From: Casuarius casuarius
Taxonomy: Eukaryota > Chordata > Aves > Casuariiformes > Casuariidae
Length of the DNA: 64,000 bases
Direction of reading: 5' to 3'
Assembly (NCBI GenBank): GCA_003342895.1
Contig: PTFA01000035.1
Span: 4,195,114 to 4,259,113 of the forward strand
This document shows, in pieces, positions 27,201 through 39,814 of this stretch. The position numbers and the translations under genes are program-made. The notes under the pieces are model-generated. The model was not told the origin of the DNA. It did no database searches and was given only the letters and a program-made list of their open reading frames with translations. The stretch's first letter is position 1. The number at the start of each line of letters is the position of its first letter.

Positions 27201-30200
27201 GTCATTACTTAGTACTTTATTGATAAATAAAGAGAAGCAGAGGAAGTGGAGGAAGGGAGGTTTGTCTTCCAGGGATCGCCTCGGTGTGAGTTTCTCCTAT
27301 AGTTACTGATATCCTTTGTTCTGTAAGAGCAGTCTTCTTGTATAAAGCATCTGAGCTAACTCTTTTTATTAAGATTGTATTTTCCAGAGTTCTTTTTCTA
27401 TTTTATCAGACTGTTGGTAACAAAGTAGAAAAATAAAGTAAAATGCTAACTTTAATTATAATAGTAAAGAAGAATATACTGGCACTATGCTTCTGGGCAG
27501 CATTTTAAAATAAAGGAAACAGAATAAAGGAAAAAAGAGATAATCCATATAACTTAAGCTGTAAAATAATTGCTCACTGTTTGAGGTATTTCAGGTTTAA
27601 CAGAAATTGCAAAATGCAGTGAATAAAACTGTATGTATTTTCTGTAGCTCTCAGCTGGGAACAGTTATTTATGGCAAGTCAGACACCACCAATTGTGTAA
27701 AAAGTTTTGATATCTGTTTCATCCTTTCAAAATTTATATTGCCTCCTAAAAAACGCTGAGTTTTCTCCTTAGTATGTCAGCTGTCCTCCTCTTCCTCCTG
27801 GTATCCTCAAGGCACGCGTGAGTTCAATATGTTTCTAATAGTATTCTATACTTTTTTCTGATGCCTACCCATGTGGTCTAGTAGTGTTTCGGATGAAAGT
27901 GTATTGATGATTTACTTTTAAATACTATCAGGTACTGAGAAACCTCAAAAGATGCAGCCAGCATTTCATGAGTTAATATGTTATTAGGAGGACAGGAAAT
28001 CTGGCAACTATTGCAGAAACTAGACCTAATGGTGCACACAAACAATTTGTCAGTCTTCGTAAATGTGAATAGCTTTCCACAAAGTGGCTGCTCTTGCTTT
28101 GTTTGAACAGCCTAAACTTTTCCTTTTTGGACTTTAAATCTTAGAAGTGAAATGTGATCCACATATTGAATCAAAATCATTTAATTCAAAGCATATTTTG
28201 ATTGGAACAAAGTTGACATGGAAAGAAACTCTGTAATAATAATAAAAAAAAAGTTGAAAGGACCTCCTATCATATATTTAGCAGGAAAATTTGAAACAGT
28301 TCTAATTAGGCTGAAAAAAGCAGCCTTCTTCATTGTAGCTTACAAAGGTCATATATCAATGCTAAGGCAGCACTACCAGCTAGTGTCTGAGAGCCTGCAC
28401 ATGCAAACATTACTCCAGTTGTTTGGGGTTTTTTTTGTAATGTGTGGGCATGCACATGCTTACAAGCCAGAATACACACACTGTGGGTTTAAACTAGTTA
28501 CCTGGTACTTCAGATCTGTGAGTGCTTTGTAGTGCTCTACAAGAGCGTGTTTTTCACATGAAAACTGTGTTGATGCTTAAAATGTATGAAATCCAAATTC
28601 ATGCTTTTGTGTTCATACATTCATATTTTTTGAATGGAAAGTTTTTTTTTTAAAAAAAGCCTCAATTATTTTGAGTGATTCAGAGTGAATTCCTTACTTT
28701 AAAGTGGAATTAAAATGTTTAGCCCATTGGAGAATATAGGCAATTATTTGTACTTGAGATTTGTAATTTGTTACTTGCCAATGTAGTATAGTCCTGGATT
28801 TTTTTCTCTTTTTAATTGCATGAGTAGAAAAGATTTGTTATGCATGAGAAACAGTTTTGTGGTCTCATCAAAAGTTTCTCCTTTCATTTTAGCTATATAA
28901 AACACATTTTGTAGAGGCTAGACTTGTATTCTGTCTTTCAAAATAAGAGTTACACGCATGCTTTGTGCCGTGCTTTGGGATTATTTTGCTTTAGTCAGCA
29001 TAGGAGTAAGGCAAGCAAGTCTGTGGCCTTATACTTCTGAATAGCTTCATTATGAATAAATATCTGCACTGGTGAGAAGAAATACACTTAATATCTTTAC
29101 CTGATTTCAGCACTGGAACATCTTAATCTCCAGCACATTATGTATTTATTTTTAATAGACATCATTTCATATACTATAATCCATTAAATAATCTAAACCA
29201 GAAAGAAAAAGTGGAGGGCAAAACCCCATGGTAGTTACTTCAAAGATACTCACCATTTTACTCAGAAACTTGATTCCAAGGGTATAGGATAAGGATTGCC
29301 TGGGAAGTGTATTGTAATGAATGACAAGAGTGCTTATAAAAGGAAAAAAAAAAGGAAAAATCATTCCTAACCTGGCTGGTTTTATATTTTTGTCATTCTG
29401 ACCATGTTTTACCAAATCACTTGTGTTTTAGACTGCTGGTCTTCACTTGCTAGCAGAAAATTATTCTCTATTCATTCCTTTTGGAAACCATTAAATGAAA
29501 AGATGGAATTTAAATAATGAATTTCAGAATTATTCTTGAAGAAGTAGTTTTAATTGCATTTGCTTTAATGACATCAGAGTGTACATTTGAAAAATATTTG
29601 TGAATAAACTAAAAATTCCTTGTAAGATCAAAGCTCCAATTTGTTGATGTTTCTGCAGCATTTCTACCTTGGGAATGGAGAAATGAAAGTTACTAATGGC
29701 TGTTTGTGTTTGACATCTGTATACTGTACTTCTTAGCATATCTCCAGTGTTTTAGTCTCTGCCTAATAGATCTCATTAAAGAAACAGATATCAGCCCCAG
29801 GACGGTTTGTCAAAGTTGAGATGAGTCCCTGTGGACGGCACTGACAATTTGCGTGCGGCTTCGCATGACGGTCTTTTCAGGGTCTTATTTGATCCTTAAC
29901 AATCGGGCATTAGGCACTGATTTATTTTACGATAACTCAATAGGATTCGATATTACTGTGTTATGCTGGACATTTTAGTGGATTTTCATGTTTTACTCGC
30001 TTTGCTCAGAGCGCATGGTGGGTATAAATGATGCAGGCAGTCTGCTCAGGGAGGGCTAATGGCTGACTGGGTGGTTTTAAGAGCAGCCTGGGAAGACGGT
30101 TAGTATCCCATAGCTGCGTGCCATCTTTAACGTGAGCCTTAATGAGCACCCTCTGCCCTAGATGTTTAAGTAATCCGAAATGCTTAGCATTCGGTACCCT

Positions 30201-31567
30201 TGGTTTAGTTTTGCAATAGGCAAATGCTAGCAGTAATAATTAAAAAAAAAATCCCTTTTTAAAAGAGGATAACTTGCTAGGACTGTAATGGATTTGTCTT
30301 GTGGGTTTATGCAAATGGGAACCTTATTCATTTTTCAGATTTTTTTCAGTGGTGCCCATCTTAAATAGTACGTATCAGTGTGGCTCTGCGGTCTGTATCA
30401 CACATACTAATACATTGCATTGTTTGCCTTGAAAAAATAGTTTAGTTTTTAAGCATTGTACGGCCTACTAATTATTGATCCTCTGTCAATGGAGTCATAG
30501 CATAAACACCGCCCTCAATGAAGAACTTAACCGTGAACCTGCAACGACAGGCAAAGCTTTTTTATTGTTTGTGTTTGTGTATGCGATGTTTGGCCTGTCC
30601 TTCAGGGTCCTGAGTATTAATGTTGACCATAGTCATTTTGCATTTAGCCCTCATGTTTGTGATTTGGCATATAAGAAAGATGGTTTAAAATTGCCTAATA
30701 TAGGAAAATAAAATCTACTACTGAATTTATATAAATTGCAAGTGCAAATTAATTTTGAACTTGAGGAAGAGAGGTAAATTGGCTACCAACCACTCCACGA
30801 ACAGGCAGAAGGTGTGTGTTTTGGTGTTGCTTTTTTAAGAGAGGTTGATTTACCTGTTAATCTGAGGAGATTACAGAGTGGTATTCCTTTAGTTATTCAT
30901 GTCCCGGTGTTTTCTAAGTGTAGTATGACCATTACAAATCTAGTTTTTGAAAACAAAGCAAAATGTCAGAAATGTCTGCACATACTAAATGTATACGAAA
31001 AATCCCCCAAATCCTTAACACTGTTTTTTTCCTGAGAGAAATAGTATAATGATAATAGTAAGTATGTTCTAGGGTTAAAATGTTTTAGTGGGATAGCAGG
31101 AAAATTAATCCCTATCATTGTCATTTGCTGAGGCCTGTAGAATTTTATGGCTGCAAATTGTAGTGTTATGGACACTCATGAGACTCCTGACTGGTTTTTT
31201 CTTATTAAACAATTTTGAAATCATTAATTTTTAATTGGCCTGCTTGTGTTTTTTTATAGCTTTAATTGTGTGTGTCTGATTTTTTTTTTATTTAAAAAAA
31301 GAAAGAAAATAAAACAAGTAAAAAAAAATTCTATCCAAGCACATATGTCGTAAGATAGTTCCATATGATCATCCAAAGAGGTAGTATACTGTGTGGTAAT
31401 TCATTTTAAAGAATACTTTCAGCAATGCAGTAGCTGGGAATCCTAATAAAAATAATAATAAAAAAAGAATGATATGAAGTAGAAGATATGTACAGATCTT
31501 TTCTTGATTGAAAGTTCTAATTAAGTGAATTGAGGAAAATTAACTGAAATTAGCTGTCAGAAAGTCA

Positions 31568-31782
31568 CATTTAAATGAGTGATGATCTGGTTTGGCAGTA
31601 AACATTTAAATGATATAAATTGCCATTTAAGTGTATGGTTTAATGTTTGTCATGCATTAATATGACATGAGACTGCAGTGACAATCAAGCAGCTTGCTCT
31701 AATTTGAACATATTTAGGGCTTTTGTGTGGAGTGCACCACACAAATTAAGACAATTGCTGTTTTTATGTGTCAATTTAAATG
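31568..31782. promoter_or_regulatory. Candidate regulatory block with repeated ATTTAAAT palindromes
   Basis: CATTTAAATG occurs at 31568-31577 and 31603-31612, CATTTAAGTG at 31624-31633 and AATTTAAATG at 31773-31782, among several other AT-core motifs. Such clustering is typical of constrained developmental non-coding elements, but function is inferred only. It lies about 1 kb upstream of exon A. Confidence 0.3.
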
Positions 31783-32707
31783 TTGTTTCCAGGCATCGGT
31801 TAATGAAACAAACCCATCATTTTTGTGTGCAAATTGCATCGTGGTTTCCTTGGTTTTCAGATTAATTTAACTTCTTCTGCTCAAAATTAGGAATTTCCTT
31901 TACAAGGAAAATGCTATTAGTTTCTTTAGACGAAGCAAATATCAGACTTTGTTACATTGTCCCATCTTCTCATTAAAATAAGAGATATATTGAATTGTCT
32001 GTATAAAAGAGAAGAAGCAAATCCTGCTAGTGATTTAATCCAGACAAATTAACTCTTTAGATTACAATGATTTTTATCTTTGAATATATTTGTGATATAT
32101 CTAATACCATTATGGAGAGATTCACTGTTGTTGGGTACTTTTGCCTTGGGATTAGATTGTAATTAGATAATGTGATCAGAAAAATGGTTTAATCATTCAG
32201 CATAGTGCTGTTTCTGTAAAGGTCTATATACCAGATATATACAAGAAATGCATAAAAGAAACAGTAAGTTGGTATTCCTGCCGGTAGAACATATTTCGTT
32301 GTAGCCATTGGAATACCTCTGGTTAGTTCAGTTTTCCCAGATGTACCAACCTCTGTCTGCCTGCCCCGAAGACATTGCCTTGCATGCCATTCCCTGGGCA
32401 AATCACACATAGCAAACCACAGTTTCATCTTGAAACTGCGTAAAAAGATAGCCTGGCTGTCCACAAATGTATAAATGCTTTCCATGTATGGCTTGTTTCT
32501 TATTCCCACTGTTATGGTTAAGAAGGCAAGGGTCTTATGGTCAGTGGGAAGCAGGGCAGGGTTAGTCCTGAGACCCTGGCATCTATCACGCGGCCACCTG
32601 TTCTTTTTCTGGAACAATTTCTAAAATGCTGTTACCAGCTTCGTAGTGGGACTTGTTAGGATAATCCTGCACACTCTTCAGAGTATATTTCGACTGCTTA
32701 GAAATGA

Positions 32708-32926
<219 letters not shown>

Positions 32927-35900
32927 TGACCAATGTGCTGTTGAAAATGTAAAGATTCCATATTGTTTAAGGCGACCAGTGAATGTTCAAATCTTTGCTT
33001 TCTTTTGTGGTTTGGCTAAAGGCCAGTCAAATGCAATGTGCCTGAAACTTAGGAAACCACCCATCACAGACACAAAATAGTTGGAGAACAAGCATGCAAA
33101 TTGTTCTTAAACTTTGTGCATCTAGGTTCAGCACAAACTGGGTGCTAATACACAAATAAAACTTCAAGGATTGCTTCTTTTGCTGAGGGCAGTCATTTTG
33201 CTCACTAATTAGTACTGGGTCTTAATGGAAAATGAAGGTGAGCAACCTTGATTTGGCTTGCACTTTTGGATTAACTTTTACACTATTAACATTGTCTTTT
33301 AATGTCATCCTGCATAGGTACTACACATCAAACACTCTGTAATTTTGTAGTTTTCAATATCTTTGTTTGGCTTGTAGGATATCAGATCCTAAAAAAAAAG
33401 GATAGTAATGCTAACTTGTCCTGTATTTTTCATATGCAAAAGTATATATTAAATCATTGGGAAGATCAGTAGTCTTTTACTCAGACTCAGCACCATTTGG
33501 AAAAATCTGTTTTCTAAAATATCCCTCAGGATATTCATGAGCTTAAAGACTTCCCTGCCCTGCCTAAATGGCTGTATTACAGAAAAAAAAAAGGAATGGA
33601 GGTGGTTAAAGGTGATTTTTGATAGGTGTTACTTCCTCTGTTCAGAGCAATTCACTGGAACCAATTATAACTGTAAGTATGTTAATTATAGAATAAATGT
33701 AACTGGTACTTTGTCATCAAATATTCTGAGTCACTAAGAACAAAGCAATATGAATTCTTTAGATAATTGTATTTAAAAGCATGGCTAGATGTATACCTGC
33801 AGGAAGTATGTATGTGAAATGAATGAAAACAAGAACGATGACAGTTCTGTTTACAAACATTAGTACATTTGTACACACTGGCCATCCGATTGTTGGGGCA
33901 CCTCGACACCCTCTGTACCTTGAGTCACATCATAGCAGCAGTGTGGGCTGTACCTAGCGCGTGGGTGCAGCGCAGAGGTTTGGGGCATGCCAGGCACGTA
34001 GAGGTGCACAATGGCTGGGTTTACTAACAAGAGTGGTGGCAGGATGTCATAGTTCTTTAGATTGCAGTCAACCTGCAGATTTCATGTTGGTCCACTAAAG
34101 CTAAAATAAAAATGAGCCAAAATAGACACGTTGCATATAATTGCTTTTAATTGGAGCTAAGAGGAGAGATACTGGAATGCTTGGCTTGTAAGAAAAATTA
34201 TCACCTGGATTTGAAACAGTTATTGGTCAAGGGCGACGGACGTGACTGGTCACCCCTTCATTTTCTCATTTCTTTCATAATGTTTGTCCACTGTACGCTG
34301 ACAAGGAAACACCCTTATAAGAGTTATTATTAGACTCTCCAAGTGCTAGGTTTAAGTGTGAGCTGAAAAAAGACTGGGAATTGTGTATAATTAATATTGG
34401 TTCAGTCTTCAGTGTTAATTTCGACATACTCTTAATGTGAAATACTGCTTTGACTGTATGTCTTTACACACCCTTTTATATTAAGATCTTCTTTCCTTTG
34501 TGATTCACCTAGCATAATATAAATGTTACTTTTTACCAAAGCATTGCTTTTTAAAATTCCACTCCTCTTATAAAAGACTGACTTCCCAAATGGTTAATGT
34601 ATATTGGTAGAGAAAGCATAAAAATAGTCTCTCTGTAAAAGGACATTAAATGATGAAACTAATAATTGAAATAATACGAACGAAAATAACAGCCACCACA
34701 CACAACATTTTTGTGTAGTTTTTAACTTTTCAAGAACAGCTGTATAACTGTGACCTGTTTTATTTATGTCGTAGCCTGAAAAATGGTAATCTAAGACCGA
34801 GGAAGTTAAAAACCTATCTGAAAGTGTGGGTTGTTTCAAGAGAGGCATCCACTTTGTACTTCTATATATATTTTAATATATTTTGTTACCAAACCTTTAG
34901 AGTTTGTCATGTTTTGTTGTGCTTTACTATAATGTTTCTTATTTTTGGATTGTTCTATACATTCTGAGCTGAGTGGCATAAAAAATGAAACTGAGAGGGA
35001 GAGAAAAGCAGTGCCATTGAGTTCCTGAATAAGGAATAGCTTATCAGCAGAAGAATTTTGAAACACTGCTGATGTCAAGAATTGACAAATGCAGCCAGCA
35101 GAATGAATGTTTTCTGTAGTATTTTTTTCTGTGTTATTTGAGGATTGGTCCAATGGAATAATTTTATTCAGTGTTTTTCAGCCTTATTTTTAAGCAGGTC
35201 AAAGAGGATATTCTAACAGTAGAAAGATTTCTGTTGAGCAAGGTATCCCTTCCTATTTACATTTATTTTGTAGTAGCATATTTTTGTATTATATACATGT
35301 GTATATGTAATTTAAAATGTTACACATGACCAACTCCGATACGTTATTGATAACAGTGCAAAGAGATTTAATGAGTGTCATCACCAATGGTGAGTTATTC
35401 TGGTTTTACTCAGGAGTAAAGATGAAAGTAATAAAAAATCTGGTTGTGTGTATATCTGTGTGCATAATCCTTCTATATCTATATGCTAAATGAATTTATC
35501 ATGCACCTTTGACAGCCTCACCTTCTTCCTGCTTACTAATCCATCTCCCCGAGGACCTACACTAGCATTCTGTACTGCTGAGCAGCTTCAATCAGCGTTT
35601 ATTTTTCTCCTTAAATCAGCTTGCCAGAAAATATTTCTCCTTTTCTCTCCCAAAGTCCTGGTTAGAGTCCAAATGAGTTTCTGATCTGGGCAATTAATAG
35701 TATTTTTAGACAGGCATGACATTGCAGATTTAATATCTGTTTATTACGGAAGAATTAAACTGGGAATTTTATTCTAGATTTCTGAGAAGGATGCTTTCAC
35801 CCTTCTTTCTTCCTTTCGGTAGGATTCAAGGTTTGGGGATTTAAATCCTGACAGTTGTAGTAGAAAATACAGTTTTATTTGCAAACCTAAGACAATCAGA

Positions 35901-38714
35901 AGCTTCTGTATACTCCGAGTTGCAAGTTACTAAGGATTATGCATCATATGGAAATAATAGCATGTGTTTAAACCATGGCAATTTCTGCACACAGCTGGTC
36001 TGAGAGGATATCCACTGCTAAGCCTGGACCACGTCAGTACTGAGAAGCCCAGGATGCATGTGTTTCTGAAGCATCTTCACAGAGACAGCATATAGATGTT
36101 GGTGACCTAAGTCACCCACCTGAGGAGAGGCCACACACAGAATAAGAGTGGAAGGAACTGGGGACTGGAGGAGTTTAGGTTAATGCAGAATTTCCTTAGG
36201 TCTCCTAAACGGCTCCAACTGGCACCTTTATTTTTATAGGCAGTCAGGTTACATATATTACAAGGAGGAAACACTCGTCTAGGAAGGAAAACTACTTGAT
36301 TAAAACCATATTCTAACTTTCTTTTTTTAAACTGAAAATGTAGAACTTTTACATCCTTTCATACTGCTGTGAACAATTTTTTCCTGCCATTCTTTCTGCC
36401 TATGGGAATAAAGGAAGTAAAGTATTTTGAAAGGATCTGACTGCTATAATAGAAAATTTTAAACTAAAATGCAAACCATGGGCCACATGCTACCTTTTGG
36501 CAGATAAACCCTGGGGAGTGCAAAGCTTGCATAATTCAAAGGCAGATCTCGGGGGGAGGGGAGCAGATCAAGAGAGGAGGGTTTGAGCTGTAGCCAGGGG
36601 GGAAGGGAGCCACAACCAGGGGAAGCAAGGCGAGACTCCCAGTCCATCCGCTGGCATATCTGTGCACATCTCATCCCTGCAGAAACGGTTCCCTCATCCT
36701 CCTCTTTTTTCTTCTAGCTACTTTAGCAGTGTTGTCATTGGCTCTGATCTTCGTGCTCGCGTATCTTGCTGAAGGAGGTTACAACTGCAGAGGGAAGTTA
36801 CTGTTCAGTTGAGAAGCAGTAAATATCCCTCCTCTTTCCTGCGGAGAGTGTGGATTGTGCCAGGAGAGGTATGCTGTGTTGCTGCCTGCCATTGACTCCA
36901 CCTTGAGCAGCATGTTCTGAGCTATGGAAGTCTTGCACCCAGCAGCTGCCCTAGGCGGGCTTCCTTGCTGTCCCCGTGGGAGAGGCGAGCAGTTGCCGTC
37001 GTGCAGATAAACATCCGCTGGCCCCTCTGGAGGGGATTCATGGCACTTTTTTCTTGCTTGTCACAAATTCTGCTCTCTTTTGGAAAGAAAAAAAAATTGA
37101 ATTAGTTCTAAGCCATTCGGACAAGCAACTGATTATGAGGTGAAGCATGATCTGCAGAAAATAATTTGGATCTTGGACTGATTTTTGGATATTGCATTAC
37201 TGCAATAATTACTTCTTGGTCAGAAGAATAGGAATTGCTGTTGTCTCTGACATAATCTAACAAAGGATCATCACGAATCTAGGCGGCACTCAGAGTTATT
37301 AATTAAAAGCCCATTACCCCACTGATATCCCTGTGTGGCTAGAATAAACCCTGGACATGCCTAAACGGCAGGAAACAGAATGAAGTTAATAGTGTGAAGG
37401 CAAAATATTACTTAGAGAACAAGTCATCAGTTTGCTACAGGAATCCTTGAGCCTCAGAGATGCACTAGATTTTTTTATCATATTTATCAAAAAGCACCTG
37501 AGCGTATTCTTTAAATAATTTTTTTAAATATCATATGCCATGACCACTGTAGCCAATAATTTAGGAAGAGTGATGGTTTGAAAATTAGCAACAGTGGTTT
37601 GCAAAAAATGACAGAAAGTCCCATCCCCACATACTTTCATTGAGAAGTGATTTACTTTTAGCATAAGATGAGTCCGTTGCGTTAGACTTTCTCCTTTGAA
37701 GACAAGGCACCATTTTGTTAGATGAAAGCAGCCTGTTCAACATTAGGAAGCACAGCTTGCTCCATTCTATCGGCACCTTTCTTTCTACTTCTGATATTGT
37801 GTTTCCATATGAACTGAGGAGTTTCAAAAATCAAGAATTGTGAAGAATCAACTTGGACATAGCATTTGGTATGTTATTTGAATGTGTCACTTCTGATTAT
37901 ATAAAGAGAGGAAATAATTCTTTTATTTTCTATCTCAGGGCATATGGCATAAATTATTTCATGGATAATAGCTTTTAAATGTTGCCCCAGATTAATATCT
38001 TTAGGTGAGCTTTATGCATCTTAGACCTAGCTCTTATGAGTCTAATTTTTAATTTTTAAATATTTATAGTTTGAGAGACTTCTGTGCTTTCCAAAAGAAG
38101 CTGCAAGGATGTTTAGTTTACATGACCCCAGTTTCATGACAGCAGTAGCAGATCTGATATCTTATCCCAGAGAAAGCATTTTTGGCCTCTCTTTTAGCTC
38201 TGTTCGTGGTGGGAGTTAATAGCGTATTTAAGCTCTAACTCAGCTGGAGAACTCTGACAGCAGTGAATCTTTCACAAAGTATAAACACAATTTGTATTTA
38301 TAGCATAGTTAACATTTACTAAATAGTTGGGAAAATGATCAGTCTGTTTTTAGCAGGTTGGGCACAGTCTTTGTTGTGCCTGCAGCGAGTTTTATAAAGT
38401 AGGATAAAGTGATTACAAAATACTGTCACGGAACAGTAAATTTAGAAGTGTTGAATTCAGTAAGTGAAGAATTCGTGTGGGCAAAATTCAAAGTATTGTA
38501 GAAACAACCCCTGAATCCTCTCTGGCCAGAAGTGTGCTACACAGATGGTACGCGTCACATTGTACAGCACAGGAACAGCGTGAAAAGCCAAATAAATGTT
38601 AAGAATTGATCTAGTTTTAATTGAAAATCTGTATGAAAATAGCGTTCTACGGAACCAGGCTTAGGAAGACTGTACTTGAAGCGAGCATCCTGATTTACTG
38701 GCTCAGCAGAGGTA

Positions 38715-38885
38715 GACTTGTCAGCTGCAAGCGGACCCAGGCCCGACCTTTCCCCGTGGAGGCACCCGGCGGCGAGCTGCGTGGCGCGGGTAGGCCCTCA
38801 GCTGCCGTTGCGGTGGCGCTTCCCGCCACCCCCTGAATCGGGGCCAGCGACTCTGGGCGTGGGGAGCCTCCCGCAAAGAGGCGGG
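38715..38885. other. Short CpG-rich block in the intron between exons A and B
   Basis: About 18 CpG dinucleotides lie in about 170 bp, including GCGCGGG and CGGCGGCG runs, with GC content near 70 per cent. It is shorter than the usual island minimum. Flanking sequence is AT-rich. No gene is recognised over it. Confidence 0.5.
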
Positions 38886-39780
38886 TGTTTTCTTCTGCTA
38901 CAAGGAGCAGTAAAATAGCAGGAGCATAATTAACGCCACTGCTTCATACCATTTACTATTAATTCTCGCATCCCGGCTCACACTGTGGTCTATCTGTGGT
39001 GTTTGAGTAAACAGGCAAAACGGGGATAGGCAAGGATTTACTGTGGTATCTGGGAGGTGTGGCGCTGCTTTGATTCCATTTAACCCAGTCTTTGACATGA
39101 CGAATGGCGTTTTATTGCCCTTTGTCTTAACTTACGTGTTTACTCCAGTGCTTAGAAACAGACATAAAAGTATTCAGCTAAATTTCAATGCAGCAAGATA
39201 TTTGACCTGAAGGTTCTCTTTGTGCTCGCCACAGAGTGGATTCTGATTTTATTTGGTGTTTCTGCTGTTCTATCCGGTGGAAAAAAGGGTGATATTTTAG
39301 AGTTAGCTGAGGTAGGACTGAGACGCCTGATGTGTAAGAACTAACAAAATAAAAATCCAAACAGCTGCTTTGGCTGAGAATTGCAAAGCTTTTTAGAAGG
39401 AGGTAACTCATGCAAATTAGTTCTTCAACTCTGAGTGCTCATTTTCTCAGCCCCTGATTGAAATTCAAAGGGTAGAAATTTTCCGTGCAGTCAGTTCCCT
39501 CACCTCTTCTTGCTTGACCTGTCTTGTGGATCTATCAGAGCCAGAGAGGGCTTGAGACCCCCTGAGCTCTTTACATTTTCCTTCGTGCCTGGCTGGTCAG
39601 TCTTAGATATCTGACATATTTGGCCAGTGTTAAATGAGAACATGTAATCAAAAAGGTAAACAAGGGATGGAGCAAAGTGGTGTTCATAATCTTCCAAAAA
39701 TAACTTTCTGAATAGAAAAAGTTTTTCTACTTTTTTTTTTTAACCTTTTCTTCTACTCGATGTGGAAAGGATGAGAAATA

Positions 39781-39814
39781 TTAGTGTATGATAACTGCAG
39801 TTATCATACACTAA
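39781..39814. repeat. Perfect 34-bp palindrome without spacer
   Basis: The 17-base arm TTAGTGTATGATAACTG is followed immediately by its exact reverse complement, CAGTTATCATACACTAA, with the centre at CTG/CAG. The symmetry stops at the next base pair on either side (A at 39780, G at 39815). No transposon ends or target duplications were seen around it. Confidence 0.97.

Noticed and set aside
28645..28658. T7A7 palindrome
   Set aside because: Low-complexity juxtaposition of a T tract and an A tract; no reason to infer function.
32189..32617. 142-codon open frame on the minus strand just upstream of exon A
   Set aside because: It is the longest frame in the window, but it has no recognisable domain, biased composition or splice context, and its length is within what chance allows in 64 kb searched on six frames.
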